A stretch of DNA of 64,000 nucleotides from Nocardia crassostreae (GTDB lineage: Bacteria > Actinomycetota > Actinomycetes > Mycobacteriales > Mycobacteriaceae). Made by a program: the position numbers and the translations under genes. This document shows positions 63,130 to 64,000 of the stretch, piece by piece. Numbering within the stretch: the first letter of the stretch is position 1; the number at the start of each line of letters is the position of its first letter. The notes beneath the pieces were generated by a model that saw only the letters and a list, made by a program, of their open reading frames with translations, searched no databases and was not told the origin of the DNA. The stretch lies in contig NZ_BDCH01000011.1 in assembly GCF_001613405.1 (NCBI RefSeq), forward strand, positions 124,001 to 188,000, in the 5' to 3' direction.

Positions 63130-64000
63130 TTACTTGAAGCGGCGCAGCCGCAAGCTGTTGCTGACCACGAAAACGCTGGACAGAGCCATGGCGGCACCGG
63201 CGAGCATCGGGTTCAGCAGCCCTGCGGCGGCCAGCGGGATGGCTGCCACGTTGTAGCCGAAGGCCCAGAACAGATTGCCCTTGATGGTGCGCAGGGTGGC
63301 CCGGGACAGGCGGATCGAGGTCGGGACGGCCCGCAGGTCGTCGCGCACCAGGGTCAAATCCGCCGCCTGGATGGCGACATCGGTGCCGGTGCCCATGGCC
63401 AGGCCGAGATCGGCCTGGGCGAGCGCCGCCGCGTCATTGACGCCGTCGCCGACCATGGCGACCACCTTGCCCTGGTCCTGGAGCTTCTTGACCACGTCCA
63501 GCTTGTCGCTGGGCAGCACCTCGGCAATGACCTCGTCGATGCCCACCTGGTCCGCCACCGTGCGCGCCGTCGCGGCATTGTCGCCGGTGAGCAGCACGGG
63601 GGTGAGCCCGAGGTCGCGCATTTCCGAGATCGCCTGGGCGCTGGTCGGTTTGATGGCGTCGGCGACCACCAGCACACCGCGCGCGGTGCCGTCCCAGGCC
63701 ACCACGATGGCGGTCTTGCCCGCCTGCTCGGCCGCGGTCTTGGCCTCGGCCAGGGCCTCGGGCAGCCGGATCGACCAGTCGTCGAGAAGTTCGGTGCGGC
63801 CGATGACGACCGCCCGCTCGCCGACCAGACCCTGCACGCCCTTACCGCCGTGGCTGACGAACTGCTCCACCCGCTCGGTGTCGAGCCCGCGATCCTTGGC
63901 GCCGTTCACCACGGCCTTGGCGACCGGGTGCTCGGAGCCGTGCTCGACGGCGGCGGCCACCGACAACAGCTCGTCGGCGTCCCCGCCCTCGGCCGGAATC
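63130..64000 (-). CDS. P1B-type metal-transporting ATPase, C-terminal part
   Basis: The frame is open through the window edge, so the N-terminal part lies outside. Visible are the nucleotide-binding domain ([13 protein letters not shown] with the HP motif, [13 protein letters not shown]), the hinge [21 protein letters not shown] and the last two membrane helices ([39 protein letters not shown]). MSS and YN motifs there are typical of copper(I) exporters such as CopA/CtpV. Metal choice needs the missing CPC helix. Confidence 0.9.
   Translation of the reverse strand, partial: IPAEGGDADELLSVAAAVEHGSEHPVAKAVVNGAKDRGLDTERVEQFVSHGGKGVQGLVGERAVVIGRTELLDDWSIRLPEALAEAKTAAEQAGKTAIVVAWDGTARGVLVVADAIKPTSAQAISEMRDLGLTPVLLTGDNAATARTVADQVGIDEVIAEVLPSDKLDVVKKLQDQGKVVAMVGDGVNDAAALAQADLGLAMGTGTDVAIQAADLTLVRDDLRAVPTSIRLSRATLRTIKGNLFWAFGYNVAAIPLAAAGLLNPMLAGAAMALSSVFVVSNSLRLRRFK

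Overview
The window is high-GC actinobacterial chromosome, almost certainly Nocardia or a close mycolic-acid relative. Three things point there: an antigen-85-type mycolyltransferase (22594-23589), an EspC-like type VII secretion cassette (60229-63030), and a core gene order that tracks Mycobacterium tuberculosis Rv0996 to Rv1010. That core is sepX/glpR (window start), arcA (35806), pmt (37418), rsmI (39232), metG (50687), tatD (52325), rpfB (53370) and ksgA/rsmA (59296). Accessory blocks sit between the core genes. No rRNA, CRISPR array, prophage or intact insertion sequence was seen, and one tRNA gene (Ala, anticodon CGC) is present. No stretch longer than about 300 bases lacks a gene.

Left third (1-29 kb): an interrupted sepX/glpR; a ParA-type ATPase followed by an interrupted partner; an NlpC/P60 hydrolase; secreted beta-propeller-like and FG-GAP proteins; TetR regulators with recognisable palindromic operators; alpha/beta hydrolases and SDR oxidoreductases; Dps; DoxX; the mycolyltransferase; a deazaflavin-type oxidoreductase abutting a truncated LOG gene; the tRNA; a family-5-like uracil-DNA glycosylase; a TRIC-type channel; and two GyrI-like proteins.

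Middle (29-35 kb): a tight operon of a GNAT/FeeM-like acyltransferase, an E1-like ThiF domain fused to a nitroreductase (Rv1355c/MoeY family), and a GAF-GGDEF-EAL c-di-GMP enzyme. This is the best candidate for an undescribed pathway linked to second-messenger signalling. An SDR, SoxR, arginine deiminase and a YtrA-type GntR regulator follow.

40-48.5 kb: a seven-gene minus-strand operon resembling the nocardiolactone (nltABCD) beta-lactone cluster. It holds two OleA-like thiolases (one without the active-site Cys), a beta-lactone-synthetase-type AMP ligase, an OleD-like reductase, a small membrane protein, an HXXXD acyltransferase and an MMPL exporter. Between pmt and rsmI lies a striking symmetric four-box inverted repeat.

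Right end (48.7-64 kb): a frameshifted SMP-30-like gene, an interrupted MmyB-type regulator, metG-tatD-rpfB, an SDR, three tandem secreted lipase paralogues, a 44-residue Cys-rich protein, ksgA, the type VII cargo cassette, and the C-terminal part of a P1B-type metal ATPase running off the window.

At least six genes are broken by one or two single-base events (homopolymer indels or in-frame stops). This is either ongoing gene decay or, quite possibly, residual sequence error; the breaks are listed individually.
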